The notes below the pieces were generated by a model. It searched no databases. It was not told the DNA's origin and saw nothing but the letters and a program-made list of their open reading frames with translations. Both the position numbers and the translations under genes were made by a program. This document shows, in pieces, positions 14,459-24,242 of a stretch of 33,295 nt of DNA. Source of the DNA: Thiomargarita sp. (GTDB taxonomy: Bacteria > Pseudomonadota > Gammaproteobacteria > Beggiatoales > Beggiatoaceae). Location: assembly GCA_020721025.1 (NCBI GenBank), contig DYNO01000008.1:1-33295 (forward strand), read 5' to 3'. Every line of letters begins with the position of its first letter. The first letter of the stretch is position 1.

Positions 14459-17400
14459 TCAAGATGTTGCAGACGGAGAAACTCCATACTTGAAGTCAGC
14501 TTCTTGCAAACATTGGTCAATTTCCGTCGCAAGCTGTAAAATCCAAGGTTCTACAAACATATTATCATGATAGACTGGAACTTCATAGAGTTGTACCGGC
14601 ATCTCGGTCAACTTTTCCAATGTGGACGAATATTTCCACCGCCATTCAGATGACAAAAACAAAGTAATTTCCAACCCCGGCAAGGCAGTTGGCGTATAAC
14701 GTTCTAATGCCTCATAAAAATGACTGATGAACGACATATCTTGCTGCTCCCGCGACACTTGCTTGCCCAGTTTTTTATACAATCTTTTAATCCAACGATT
14801 CAAACGCAACGACCAAGCTAAGTGGATAAAATACAACCTACTTGCCACTTTATGCCCAAGATAGCTCAAACCAAAAGTTTGGATATTGCGCCAATGCCGA
14901 TACAGTCCAAAATACAAATCGTTAGGCTCCCAGATGCTATCAAGAAAGGCAACAAATCCCACCTGCTTGCCGCGCGCCATCAATTCCCTCGCCATTTCAT
15001 AAACTATCGCAGTATCCGCACAGTAAGCACATAAATAATACGGACCTTCCGGTTGTAACCCTTCAATTTCCTTCACATAATACTGTGCGATAGATTCAAT
15101 GCTCAGATTATTTCTAAATTCTGGACGATTTTGCAAGCCAAAAATATTCAAGCCGTAAACTGGATGTGTTTTTTTCATCAGTGGCGCGAGGACTCGTGCA
15201 TAATTGGTTGAACCGACAAAGAAAAACGCCTTACTCTGTCCTTCCGGTCGAATGGGTTCTAACGCACACCATTCACGAGTATATCCCTGTGCCTTGATTA
15301 ATTCTGCCAATTGCACGATGGTTGGATGTCGAAACAATGCCATCAATGGAATATCTTTATGAAAGATTTGTTGCAATTTATACAGCAAGGTCACGCCCAA
15401 CAAGGAATGTCCGCCTAAATCAAAAAAATTGTCATCGACACTGATCGGGCGAGTATTCAGCAATTTCTCAAAGATAATCACCAGTTGTGCCTCAATCTCG
15501 TCTCGCGGGGCGACAAAAGTACGCGTCGAAAGTTGTCGATTTTGCGTTGGCTCCGGCAAGCTACGACGGTCGATCTTGCCACTGAATGTATGCGGTAAGC
15601 TGTCCATTTCGATCACAATGGCGGGAACCATGTATTCTGGCAACTTTTCCTGCAAAAACTCGCGCAAAATCTCGGCAAAGTTTTCACAAGGTGTTTTCAA
15701 AACCACATACGCCACCAAACGTTTATCGCCGGCAATTTCATGAATTACGACTGCAACTTCTTGAATTTGAGGATGTTGTGCCGCAGTAGCTTCGATTTCG
15801 CCCAATTCAATCCGAAAACCACGTAATTTAATCTGATTATCAGTGCGCCCCAAACATTCCAACACACCATCGTCATGATAGCGGGCTAAATCCCCCGTTT
15901 GATACAGTTTTGCAGTGTACATCCCATCATCGGCAGTCTGAAAGGGATTGTTGATAAATTTTTCTGCTGTCAATTCATCACGTTGCAGATAGCCGCGCGC
16001 CACCCCATCCCCCGTGATGTACAACTCACCCACGACACCAATGGGAACGGGTTGCAAATAACGATCTAAAATATAAATTTGAGTATTTTCAATCGGATAG
16101 CCAATCCATTCTGCAATTTTGCCCGGATTCGCATCAGCCGGTGCAGTCACTGGAACTGGGTAACAGGTTGACCAAACTGTAGTTTCCGTCGGACCGTACA
16201 TATTCCATAACCGAGAACCGCGCGCCAACAATTGCTCTGCCAACTCAGTTGTCAAAGGTTCACCGCCACACAACAAGGTCAGGGCTGATTTTCCCTGCCA
16301 ACCCGCCGCCAATAACATTCGCCAAGTGGCAGGTGTGGCTTGCATCACTGTAACCTCTGGTAATATCTTGATTAATTGCACTCCATCTATCGCCACCTCA
16401 CGCGGCACTAAGACGACCTGCGCGCCGATGATAAGTGGAAAAAATAGCTCCAATCCGGCAATATCGAAAGAAATCGTCGTAATTGCTAAAAATTTATCCT
16501 GTGTAGTGAACTGAAACGTGTGTTGCATACTGAGCAAAAAGTTCACAAAACCTCGTTGCAACACTTGCACACCTTTTGGCTTACCCGTCGAGCCAGAGGT
16601 ATAAATCACGTAGGCTAGATTTTCTAACTTCGTTGTATTAGTTAGATTTTCTGAACTTTCCTGAGCAATTTTATGAGCATCGCGGTCTAAGCAAATCACC
16701 GTTTCAATAGATTTGGGTAATTGCGATAACAGTGAATTTTGAGTCACGAGGATGCGTAATTGCGAATCTTCCAGCATAAATGCCAATCGTTGCGCGGGAT
16801 AGACTGAATCTAAAGGAATATAAGCCCCTCCTGCTTTCAAAATTCCCAGCAAACCGATCAGCATCGACAAATGACGCTCGGTGTAAATCCCAACAAATAC
16901 GTCTGGTTGTACGCCATGTTTGCGTAAATAATGTGCTAATTGGTTCGCTTGTTGATTTAAATGACGATAGTTCAGCGTTTGCGTCCCAAAACGAACTGCT
17001 ATGGCATCGGGAGTTTTTTCTGCTTGTTGTTCAAAAAGTTGCTGTACCGATAACGTTGAATAAGGGCGTTGGGTCGCGTTCCATTGTTTGAATAATTGCT
17101 GTTCTTCTGGCGTAACGAGCGGAATCGTCGAGATTTTTTGGTATGGATCGGTCGCGACTTTTTCTAACACTAACTGTAGATGAGCAATCAAGCGTTGCAC
17201 CGTCGATTCTTTAAATAAATCAGTATGATATTCGACAATGCCGTTGAGCCCCGTGCTGGTTTCTTCCAAAAATAGCACCAGATCAAATTTGGCAGCGACC
17301 TGTTTGATATTGAGCGCGGTGGCAGTGATGCCGGGCAGTGCCAACTCTTGCGTCGGGATATTTTGGAACGCGAACATGACTTGAAATAACGGCGAAAAGT

Positions 17401-18502
17401 TTAAATTGCGTTCGGGATGTAATTGTTCTATCAGGATTTCAAACGGTAAATCTTGATAAGTATAGGCATCCAGCGCGACTTGCTTCACTTGGGCGAGTAA
17501 TTGTAAAAAATCGTGTTGCTGTTGTAATTGTACGCGCAGTATCAAGGTATTAACAAAAAATCCAATTAAATCTTCTACTTCAGTACGATTCCGCCCCGCG
17601 ATGGGAGTCCCTAGAGCGATGTCTTGTTGTCCCGTATAACGATGGAGTAATACATAAAAACCCGCCAATAGCGTCATAAACAGGGTCGCCCCGGCGTTTT
17701 GACTGAGTTTTTTAAGATTATCGAGCAATATTTTGGGAAAAGTGAAAAATAGCCGCGCCCCACGAAAAGTTTGTAGTGTCGGACGCGGGTAATCGGTAGG
17801 TAGCGGTAGCGATGGCGGCGAACCTGTAAGCTGTTGTTTCCAATAATTAACTTGTTTGTGAAGCACTTCCCCTTGTAAATATTGTCGTTGCCACCGAGTA
17901 AAATCCGAATATTGAATTGGTAATGCCGGCAAACGTGTCGTGGGGTCGTGATAGAGTTTTGTTAATTCTTTGAAGAAAATACCGAGTGACCACCCATCGG
18001 CAACAATATGATGAATAATTAGAATAAAAATAGTTTCTGATTCAGAGAGTTGTAATAAAGTTGCACGCAATAATGGTGGTTGAGTTAAATCGAAGAGACG
18101 TGACAATTCCACAGTCGTTAATTTTTCTACTTCAATGGCTTGGGTCTCAGTAGGGAGAGCACGTAAATCATGATTTATTAACGATAAAGTGAGTTGCGGA
18201 TGTACCTTTTGCACCGGAGCTTCATTTTGGGTTGTAAAAGTGGTGCGAAGGCTGGCATGTCGTTGAATAATTTGGTTTAAACAAGATTCTAAACGCGTAA
18301 TTGAGAGGTGTCCAACCAAGCGATAGGCACTGATAATATTGTACGCAGGATTATTTGGTTCAAGTTGGTCAAGTAACCATAAACGTTGTTGTGCAAATGA
18401 AATGGGATAACTCTTTGGTTGTGTAGATTTTTCTTGTAACAACTGTGCCAGCAACGCTCGCTTTTGTTCGGCGGTCAGTTGGTCTAATTGTTCTGCGTTC
18501 AT
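14459..18502 (-). CDS. One-module nonribosomal peptide synthetase (C-A-PCP-TE), glycine-like code
   Basis: The 1347 residues are arranged as condensation (about 30-450, with HHIVADGWS near 165), adenylation (about 470-960, with YTSGSTGKPKG near 630), carrier protein (FFDLGGHSLL, phosphopantetheine serine near 1032) and thioesterase (about 1090-1340). The specificity residues I align are D-I-L-Q-L-G-M-V-W-K, close to codes assigned to glycine, so glycine is the likely substrate. The thioesterase has cysteine where the nucleophile serine is expected (AYCAD near 1160); a catalytic-type histidine follows in VYHDNMFVEP near 1312. The complete single module could join an acyl or aminoacyl donor to glycine and release it, but the donor is unknown. 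No MbtH, carrier transferase or exporter lies alongside. The ATG has a GGAG ribosome-binding site. Confidence 0.92.
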   Translation of the reverse strand: MNAEQLDQLTAEQKRALLAQLLQEKSTQPKSYPISFAQQRLWLLDQLEPNNPAYNIISAYRLVGHLSITRLESCLNQIIQRHASLRTTFTTQNEAPVQKVHPQLTLSLINHDLRALPTETQAIEVEKLTTVELSRLFDLTQPPLLRATLLQLSESETIFILIIHHIVADGWSLGIFFKELTKLYHDPTTRLPALPIQYSDFTRWQRQYLQGEVLHKQVNYWKQQLTGSPPSLPLPTDYPRPTLQTFRGARLFFTFPKILLDNLKKLSQNAGATLFMTLLAGFYVLLHRYTGQQDIALGTPIAGRNRTEVEDLIGFFVNTLILRVQLQQQHDFLQLLAQVKQVALDAYTYQDLPFEILIEQLHPERNLNFSPLFQVMFAFQNIPTQELALPGITATALNIKQVAAKFDLVLFLEETSTGLNGIVEYHTDLFKESTVQRLIAHLQLVLEKVATDPYQKISTIPLVTPEEQQLFKQWNATQRPYSTLSVQQLFEQQAEKTPDAIAVRFGTQTLNYRHLNQQANQLAHYLRKHGVQPDVFVGIYTERHLSMLIGLLGILKAGGAYIPLDSVYPAQRLAFMLEDSQLRILVTQNSLLSQLPKSIETVICLDRDAHKIAQESSENLTNTTKLENLAYVIYTSGSTGKPKGVQVLQRGFVNFLLSMQHTFQFTTQDKFLAITTISFDIAGLELFFPLIIGAQVVLVPREVAIDGVQLIKILPEVTVMQATPATWRMLLAAGWQGKSALTLLCGGEPLTTELAEQLLARGSRLWNMYGPTETTVWSTCYPVPVTAPADANPGKIAEWIGYPIENTQIYILDRYLQPVPIGVVGELYITGDGVARGYLQRDELTAEKFINNPFQTADDGMYTAKLYQTGDLARYHDDGVLECLGRTDNQIKLRGFRIELGEIEATAAQHPQIQEVAVVIHEIAGDKRLVAYVVLKTPCENFAEILREFLQEKLPEYMVPAIVIEMDSLPHTFSGKIDRRSLPEPTQNRQLSTRTFVAPRDEIEAQLVIIFEKLLNTRPISVDDNFFDLGGHSLLGVTLLYKLQQIFHKDIPLMALFRHPTIVQLAELIKAQGYTREWCALEPIRPEGQSKAFFFVGSTNYARVLAPLMKKTHPVYGLNIFGLQNRPEFRNNLSIESIAQYYVKEIEGLQPEGPYYLCAYCADTAIVYEMARELMARGKQVGFVAFLDSIWEPNDLYFGLYRHWRNIQTFGLSYLGHKVASRLYFIHLAWSLRLNRWIKRLYKKLGKQVSREQQDMSFISHFYEALERYTPTALPGLEITLFLSSEWRWKYSSTLEKLTEMPVQLYEVPVYHDNMFVEPWILQLATEIDQCLQEADFKYGVSPSATS

Positions 18503-18643
18503 GCCGTTCTCCGTGTCTGAACCATCATTTTTTTAATTAACATAATGGGTTACGTCAATATCTTTATCAAGACACGCTAATAATTTATCTGGTTTTAAGC
18601 AATCCAACTTCCTAAAATGATGGTATGACAGATTTTTATTAAC

Positions 18644-18706
18644 TAAAACAAACAGTTCCTCGTTCCGATGCACCGGCGTGGGAACGAGAATCTCTTTGTT
18701 TTATTT
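18644..18706. repeat. Short palindromic relative of the composite-element arm
   Basis: TAAAACAAACAGTTCCTCGTTCC on one side and the complement of AAATAAAACAAAGAG...CTCGTTCC on the other, around a short centre. Its sequence is that of the outer part of the arms at 10884-11227. The remainder of the 312-bp gap 18503-18814 shows nothing I can identify. Confidence 0.65.
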
Positions 18707-18814
18707 GAAATAATTTCTTATCATGAAATTTCGTTGTTTGAATTTGAGTTCTCGAATAACATCAATTTTTATTTCTTTTTCCTTAAAATCAATGGCTTTG
18801 AACTCCTAAACTGG

Positions 18815-19375
18815 TTATGAATTCTTCCACTTGATGTTACAACCTAAACTGGGTTTCTGTTCAGAATCAATCGGTTGTCCTGCCAGTAATGCGTCCAATG
18901 CGGCTCGTAAATCTTTGCCTGTCACGGGAATGTCGTTGCCCGGACGAGAATCATCTAATTGCCCACGATAGACACATTTCATTTGATTATCAAAGAGATA
19001 AAAATCCGGTGTGCAGGCAGCATCGTATAATTTTGCGACGGCTTGCGTTTCGTCGAACAAGTAAGGAAAATTGAAGTTCCATTGTTCCGCTACGATTTTC
19101 ATCTGTTCTGGAGAATCTTCAGGATAATTCGCCACGTCATTGGAATTAATCGCGATGATGGATACGCCGCGCGGAATGTAATCTTGCCCCAGTTTTGCCA
19201 ATTCGTCCTTGAGATGCTTCACAAAGGGACAATGATTGCAAATAAACATAATCAATATCGCTACTTGCGATTTCAATTGTTGCAAATTTTCGGTCGTTCC
19301 CGTCGCTGGATTGAGCAAATGGAAATCGGGCGCGAGGGTGCCGAGTGGTAACATATTTGAGGGGGTTCTTGCCAT
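18815..19375 (-). CDS. Thioredoxin-fold redoxin (AhpC/TSA-like)
   Basis: The 186-residue cytoplasmic protein has the thioredoxin fold of the TlpA/AhpC-TSA group: the entry PLGTLAPDFHLLNP, a C-N-H-C motif at residues 46-49 (FICNHCPFVKHL), and the later cis-proline segment ACTPDFYLFD. The C-terminus ends PSLGCNIKWK, a hallmark of a conserved subgroup of thioredoxin-family proteins found widely in bacteria, whose exact substrate is unknown. It probably reduces thiols or peroxides. The gene stands alone on the minus strand, 132 bp from the lytic transglycosylase upstream. Confidence 0.85.
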   Translation of the reverse strand: MARTPSNMLPLGTLAPDFHLLNPATGTTENLQQLKSQVAILIMFICNHCPFVKHLKDELAKLGQDYIPRGVSIIAINSNDVANYPEDSPEQMKIVAEQWNFNFPYLFDETQAVAKLYDAACTPDFYLFDNQMKCVYRGQLDDSRPGNDIPVTGKDLRAALDALLAGQPIDSEQKPSLGCNIKWKNS

Positions 19376-19507
19376 ATTTTACGCACCTGACTGGTGGGAG
19401 TTTTTCAGAAAAATTTCAGATTCAGATTGCTACATACAGAGACAAAACTTCTTATTTTATTAAAGCTAACGTTTTGTTTTGAAAAGCTCATTGCTAGGAA
19501 AAGACGA

Positions 19508-20251
19508 CTACATTTCATTTTGATAGGCTTGATACAATGAAACCACTCTTTTGACATAATCCTTGGTTTCACGATACGGCGGGATTTGATAGCCATAACG
19601 CTTTACTGCATTTTCACCGGCGTTATAACCTGCCAAAGCCAACTCCATGTTATTATTAAACATTTCTAACAAATCTCGCAAATAACGCGCGCCACCGTAA
19701 ATATTTTCCACAGCATCCGTGCGATCCTGAACCCCATAACGTTGCGCTGTGCCGGGCATCAATTGCATCAATCCCGTCGCTCCTTTGGGAGAAACGGCGC
19801 GAGGATTGTAGGCGGATTCGACTTGAATGACTGCATGTAATAACGCTGCTTCCACGTTGGTTTCTACCGCGGCACTTTTCACTAAGTCCGCGTAATCGCT
19901 AAATTTTCTACGCATCACATCCAACGCGGGATAATTGCCCCCCGCCAACGGTTGCAACGTACCATTGCCATCATAAATCAGTCGATAGCGAACGTCTAAT
20001 TGCCGATCCGCAAGGTGCACTGTGCCCTCGTTATCGATGAATTTGTAAATACGCACCGATGCAACCATCTGATCATACGAGGCTTGTGCTGATTTTTTCG
20101 ACGGTTGAGGTTGTCCTGGCAGGCGGTCAGTAAAGTTAATCACCCCGCGTTCGTCCACATAACGATAAATGGCATCTGTTGCAATCGCATCATTGAGCCA
20201 TAAAAATAGATTGCATAGTAGGGATAAATGGATAAAACACGATTTTTTCAT
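19508..20251 (-). CDS. Lytic transglycosylase (SLT) with two DUF4124-like repeats
   Basis: The start is set at MKKSCFIHLSLL (ATG at 20249-20251), which gives a signal peptide; the frame is open for 38 more codons upstream without gene-like features. The 247-residue protein has two DUF4124-type segments (YRYVDERGVINFTDRLP near 29-45 and YKFIDNEGTVHLADRQ near 69-84), then an SLT domain with catalytic glutamate E145 in VIQVESAYNP, followed by GATGLMQLMPGTA and ALAGYNAGENAV. These enzymes cleave peptidoglycan in the periplasm, forming anhydromuropeptides. It is likely involved in wall turnover or insertion of envelope machinery. Confidence 0.9.
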   Translation of the reverse strand: MKKSCFIHLSLLCNLFLWLNDAIATDAIYRYVDERGVINFTDRLPGQPQPSKKSAQASYDQMVASVRIYKFIDNEGTVHLADRQLDVRYRLIYDGNGTLQPLAGGNYPALDVMRRKFSDYADLVKSAAVETNVEAALLHAVIQVESAYNPRAVSPKGATGLMQLMPGTAQRYGVQDRTDAVENIYGGARYLRDLLEMFNNNMELALAGYNAGENAVKRYGYQIPPYRETKDYVKRVVSLYQAYQNEM

Positions 20252-20452
20252 AATCTTCAACTTGACAGCGATTCTTAAGAAACGATTTGAGATTATAGCG
20301 GTAACTGTCTGAAAATGTAACATCCTCGCCGCGTGATACTGAAAAAAAAGGTTAAGCGTGATCAATGCGAATAAATTACGAATAAAATCAATTGATTGTG
20401 CGTGAGCATTTTAATAAATTTCGCACTTGCTCAGTTTCTTGAATATTTGCCA

Positions 20453-21079
20453 TTATTTCGTTGCAATCTCTGTGACACGTAGCCAATCACAAGTAATCTC
20501 TCCCGCCATACATTGCATCATCGGGTTAGGACATTGTTCTGCTTGAGTAAAATGTCGTGAGGCGGTTTGCCCCTGTAAAGTAACTATTTGCCCTTCTAAT
20601 TTTACTAACTGTGCTTGTAGCTTATCAAAATCTTCACTTTTATTTTCAAAAATGGGGTCACGTAGCGAATTGATGATGTAGCGCTTATCTTTGACAATGA
20701 GCGCATAATAGCTTGAACCCCCTTGACAATAACTTTCGTTGCTTTTTTGCCACTCGGCTTTCACCAATTTTCCTGTAAAATCTTGCAGTTCGCCCAATTC
20801 CACGCGAGAAACCGGCGGTTCAATTGCCTTGTCTGGGGGAGCAGTCCGTCTGGTTTGCGGTCTCGGTGCGGGTTCAGATTCGTCAAGCATCGGTTCATCG
20901 TCGGTTTGTGTCCCGATAGCGTCAAATTTTGGCGAACCGAGTAGGTTTTGCATTTTATGCTGTGGCGATAAGGTGTTACGAAACGATTGCGTGGCTTGTT
21001 CACTGCCAATGCCCATTTCGGCGGACACGGAAAAATGCAGCGCGCCGAGAGCCAAGAGAATGATTTGACGATATTTCAT
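20453..21079 (-). CDS. Secreted protein of unknown function
   Basis: The 208-residue protein begins with a signal peptide (MKYRQIILLALGALHFSVSA, cleavage after SA). A low-complexity proline- and acid-rich region (about 60-95) comes next, then a C-terminal domain with several cysteines: YCQGG near 125 and C-P-N-P-M-M-Q-C, ITCDW near the end. The C-terminal half has alternating strands (YYALIVKDKRYIINS and QLVKLEGQIVTLQGQ). The cysteines would be in the oxidising periplasm and may form disulfides. No family recognised. It lies between the lytic transglycosylase and a family A palindrome. Confidence 0.8.
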   Translation of the reverse strand: MKYRQIILLALGALHFSVSAEMGIGSEQATQSFRNTLSPQHKMQNLLGSPKFDAIGTQTDDEPMLDESEPAPRPQTRRTAPPDKAIEPPVSRVELGELQDFTGKLVKAEWQKSNESYCQGGSSYYALIVKDKRYIINSLRDPIFENKSEDFDKLQAQLVKLEGQIVTLQGQTASRHFTQAEQCPNPMMQCMAGEITCDWLRVTEIATK

Positions 21080-21112
21080 GTGAAAAAATTCCTAAACGAC
21101 GCTAAAAGGATG

Positions 21113-21220
21113 GTCTGAATCAGAATTCACAGAATTTTAGAATTTTCAGAATAACGTCAAATTGAATGCTGTTGATTTTCATTCTGCGAATTCTAAAATT
21201 CTGAAAATTCTGATTCAGAC
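21113..21220. repeat. Palindromic repeat, family A, full copy
   Basis: A 108-bp copy with arms starting GTCTGAATCAGAATTCACAG and ending ...CTGATTCAGAC, nearly perfect inverted complements. It is shorter than the copies at 215 and 32522 because its central part differs. It lies between the 3' end of secA and the secreted-protein gene, and could fold into a stable hairpin in the secA transcript. Confidence 0.85.
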
Positions 21221-21243
21221 AGAGTTCCTTGATTCAAATAAAA

Positions 21244-23991
21244 TTAATCAGTTTGACCGTGACAATGTTTGTATTTTTTGCCCGATCCACAAGGACATGG
21301 CTCATTCCGCCCAATTTTGCGCTCATTTCTCACAAAGGGTTGATGCACGGGCTCTTCTGGACGTGCCGCCGCTTGTCTTTCAGCATCATCGGCATATTCA
21401 TTGGTCAAACCGTCAACGCGGGCGTGTTGAAATTCCATCGGCACTGCTTGTCGCCGTTGTTGTTCAATCGCTTCCACTTCTTGTTCGGCACGAATCTGCA
21501 CTTTCGAGACGATATCAATCACATCTTCTTTCACCCGTCCGAGCAAACGTTCAAACATTTCAAAGGCTTCGCGCTTGTATTCCTGCTTCGGATTTTTTTG
21601 CGCATAGCCCCGAAGATGAATGCCTTGACGGAGATAATCCATTGCAGCAAGATGTTCTTTCCAATGTCCATCTAAAATTTGCAACATGATGGCTTTCTCA
21701 AAATGTCGCATCACGGACATGCCAACTTGCTGTTCCTTATCCACATACACCGTTTCAATATGGTCTAAAATCCGTTTGCGCAGGGGCTCTTCATGCAATT
21801 CAGGTTCGTCGTGTAACCATTGCGTAATCGGCAATTTGACCGCAAACCGTTGTTCTAACGCTGCTTCTAATCCTTCAGTATCCCACAATTCTTCTAAACT
21901 GCTGGGAGGAATGTAGGTATTAATCACCGCAGTCAACACGTCATAACGGATGGCTTTTATCGTTTCTGAAATATCTTCAGATTCCATCAGTTCATTGCGT
22001 TGCTCGTAAATCACTTTGCGTTGATCGTTGGCAACATCATCATATTCAAGCAGTTGTTTCCGAATGTCAAAGTTACGCCCTTCGACTTTGCGTTGTGCAT
22101 TTTCAATTGCCTTCGTGACCCAAGGATGTTCAATCGCTTCGCCTTCTTCCATACCCAACTTTTGCATGATGCTGGTGACGCGGTCGGAGGCAAAAATCCG
22201 CATTAACCCATCTTCCAGCGAGAGATAAAACCGACTCGACCCCGGATCGCCCTGCCGTCCCGACCGTCCCCGTAACTGGTTGTCAATCCGCCGTGATTCA
22301 TGCCGCTCTGTACCGACAATGTGCAAGCCACCCGCCGCTAACACTGCATCATGTCGTTGTTGCCACTCATTTTTCAGTCGTTGCACTTCTTGCGGATCCG
22401 TATTTTCACCCAACGCGGTAATTTCACCCTTCACATTGCCGCCGAGCACAATATCCGTTCCCCGTCCTGCCATATTGGTTGCAATGGTGACGGTGCCCGG
22501 ACGACCGGCTTGTGCGATGATATGCGCTTCATGTTCATGAAATTTCGCATTTAAAACTTGATGCACAATTTTTTCTTTCTGCAACAATTCCGCAAGTTCT
22601 TCAGAACTTTCAATCGACGCAGTACCCACTAAAACAGGTTGCCCACATTTTTGACAATCTTTAATATCTTCAATAATCGCGGCGTATTTTTCCCGCTTGG
22701 TGAGATAGACCAAATCGCCTAAATCTTTGCGAATCATGTCGCGGTGGGTGGGAATGACGATGACTTCTAAACCGTAAATTTGTTGAAATTCAAAGGCTTC
22801 CGTATCCGCCGTCCCGGTCATGCCCGCAAGTTTTTCATATAACCGGAATAGGTTTTGGAAAGTGATCGAGGCAAGGGTTTGATTTTCATTTTGAACTGGG
22901 ACATGTTCTTTCGCTTCAACCGCTTGATGTAGCCCATCTGACCAACGCCGCCCGGGCATGGTGCGACCGGTAAATTCATCAACAATAATCACTTGACCGT
23001 CGCGAACGATGTAGTCAATATTACGACGAAACAAGGTGTGGGCGCGCAACGCGGCGTTAATGTGGTGCATCAACATAATATTGGCAGTGTCATACAAACT
23101 GTGTCCGGGGCGCAAAATCTCCGCCTGCATCAAAAGTTCTTCGATGTGTTGATGCCCTTCGTCGCTGAGCACCACCTGTTTGCCCTTTTCATCAACGTAG
23201 TAATCGCCTGGCACTTCTTCCTCATCATCTTTGTGCGGTTCGCGCGCTTGTGGCTTGAGTTTGGGGATGATCTCGTTGATTTGACCGTAAAGATCAGAAC
23301 CGCCTTCAGAAGGACCCGAAATAATCAAGGGCGTGCGCGCCTCATCAATCAAAATAGAATCCACTTCGTCGATGATCGCGTAGTGTAATTTGCGTTGCAT
23401 CCGCTCATTGACGTTGAAAGCCATATTATCGCGCAGGTAATCAAACCCAAATTCATTATTCGTACCATAGGTAATATCGGCATTGTAGGCAGCTTTTTTA
23501 TCTTCTGGACTTTGCCCGGATAAAATCACCCCGACATTCATGCCTAAAAATTGATAAATTTGCCCCATCCATTCCGCATCCCGTTTGGCTAAATAATCAT
23601 TCACCGTCACGATATGCACGCCCTTGCTGGTCAACGCGTTGAGGTAAGCAGGCAGGGTTGAGACTAAGGTTTTTCCTTCACCAGTACGCATCTCAGCGAT
23701 TTTATTATCATTCAGCACCATTCCACCAATCAGCTGCACGTCAAAGTGGCGCATTTCCAAAGTACGTTTGCTGGCTTCACGCACGGTCGCAAAGGCTTCT
23801 GGCAACAGGTTGTTTAACACCTCGCCTTGATCTAAACGCTGTCTGAATTCTACGGTTTTCGCGCGCAGTTGCTCATTGGTGAGCGCGGCGAATTGGGGTT
23901 CTAAGGAGTTGATATGATTGACAACTTTAAACAAACGTCTAACGATTCGGTCATTCCGACTACCGATGAGTTTTTTGATAAAATTAAACAT
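21244..23991 (-). CDS. secA: SecA preprotein translocase ATPase
   Basis: The motor that drives unfolded preproteins through SecYEG. The 915 residues match E. coli SecA (901). Seen in order: the DEAD-type Walker A MRTGEGKT near residue 102, the EVDSILIDEARTPLIISG segment, the GTADTEAFEF helicase region, IATNMAGRGTDIVLGG and GRSGRQGDPGSS in the second ATPase domain, and the C-terminal zinc motif NEPCPCGSGKKYKHC that binds SecB and lipids. All key motifs are intact. The start MFNFIKKLIGSRNDR fits the family. A secM-like regulator is not visible upstream; the upstream region is taken up by the duplicated RNA element. A weak promoter is listed separately. Confidence 0.97.
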   Translation of the reverse strand: MFNFIKKLIGSRNDRIVRRLFKVVNHINSLEPQFAALTNEQLRAKTVEFRQRLDQGEVLNNLLPEAFATVREASKRTLEMRHFDVQLIGGMVLNDNKIAEMRTGEGKTLVSTLPAYLNALTSKGVHIVTVNDYLAKRDAEWMGQIYQFLGMNVGVILSGQSPEDKKAAYNADITYGTNNEFGFDYLRDNMAFNVNERMQRKLHYAIIDEVDSILIDEARTPLIISGPSEGGSDLYGQINEIIPKLKPQAREPHKDDEEEVPGDYYVDEKGKQVVLSDEGHQHIEELLMQAEILRPGHSLYDTANIMLMHHINAALRAHTLFRRNIDYIVRDGQVIIVDEFTGRTMPGRRWSDGLHQAVEAKEHVPVQNENQTLASITFQNLFRLYEKLAGMTGTADTEAFEFQQIYGLEVIVIPTHRDMIRKDLGDLVYLTKREKYAAIIEDIKDCQKCGQPVLVGTASIESSEELAELLQKEKIVHQVLNAKFHEHEAHIIAQAGRPGTVTIATNMAGRGTDIVLGGNVKGEITALGENTDPQEVQRLKNEWQQRHDAVLAAGGLHIVGTERHESRRIDNQLRGRSGRQGDPGSSRFYLSLEDGLMRIFASDRVTSIMQKLGMEEGEAIEHPWVTKAIENAQRKVEGRNFDIRKQLLEYDDVANDQRKVIYEQRNELMESEDISETIKAIRYDVLTAVINTYIPPSSLEELWDTEGLEAALEQRFAVKLPITQWLHDEPELHEEPLRKRILDHIETVYVDKEQQVGMSVMRHFEKAIMLQILDGHWKEHLAAMDYLRQGIHLRGYAQKNPKQEYKREAFEMFERLLGRVKEDVIDIVSKVQIRAEQEVEAIEQQRRQAVPMEFQHARVDGLTNEYADDAERQAAARPEEPVHQPFVRNERKIGRNEPCPCGSGKKYKHCHGQTD

Positions 23992-24067
23992 GATGAAATT
24001 GGTAATTTAAGCCAAAAGGTTGAGTTTCATGCCAAAACAAATATGTGGATTAGCGACGGTATCGGGT

Positions 24068-24097
24068 ATTGTGGAAGCATTCTAGGTCGTGTGTCAA
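24068..24097 (-). promoter_or_regulatory. Possible promoter of secA
   Basis: On the minus strand, TTGACA (24092-24097) is followed after 18 bp by CACAAT (24068-24073), 76 bp upstream of the secA start codon. The -10 match is mediocre. Confidence 0.35.
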
Positions 24098-24207
24098 GTC
24101 CATTTTTTAGGGGCGTTAGATGCCGTCAGAAATTCGAGTGTTTACAACATGCGATGAAATAGTGGTCGGGAATGAGTTTATCAATGGTCACGATTAAATT
24201 TGCAGGG

Positions 24208-24236
24208 TTGACAACTATCACTGATTTTGTTATCAT
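24208..24236 (+). promoter_or_regulatory. Near-consensus sigma-70 promoter of repeat element copy 2
   Basis: TTGACA (24208-24213), 17 bp, TATCAT (24231-24236), identical boxes and spacing to copy 1. Confidence 0.7.
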
Positions 24237-24242
24237 TCATAA

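Noticed and set aside
23914..24162. 82-residue plus-strand frame starting inside secA
   Set aside because: It lies antisense to the secA start, has no ribosome-binding site and no gene-like composition.
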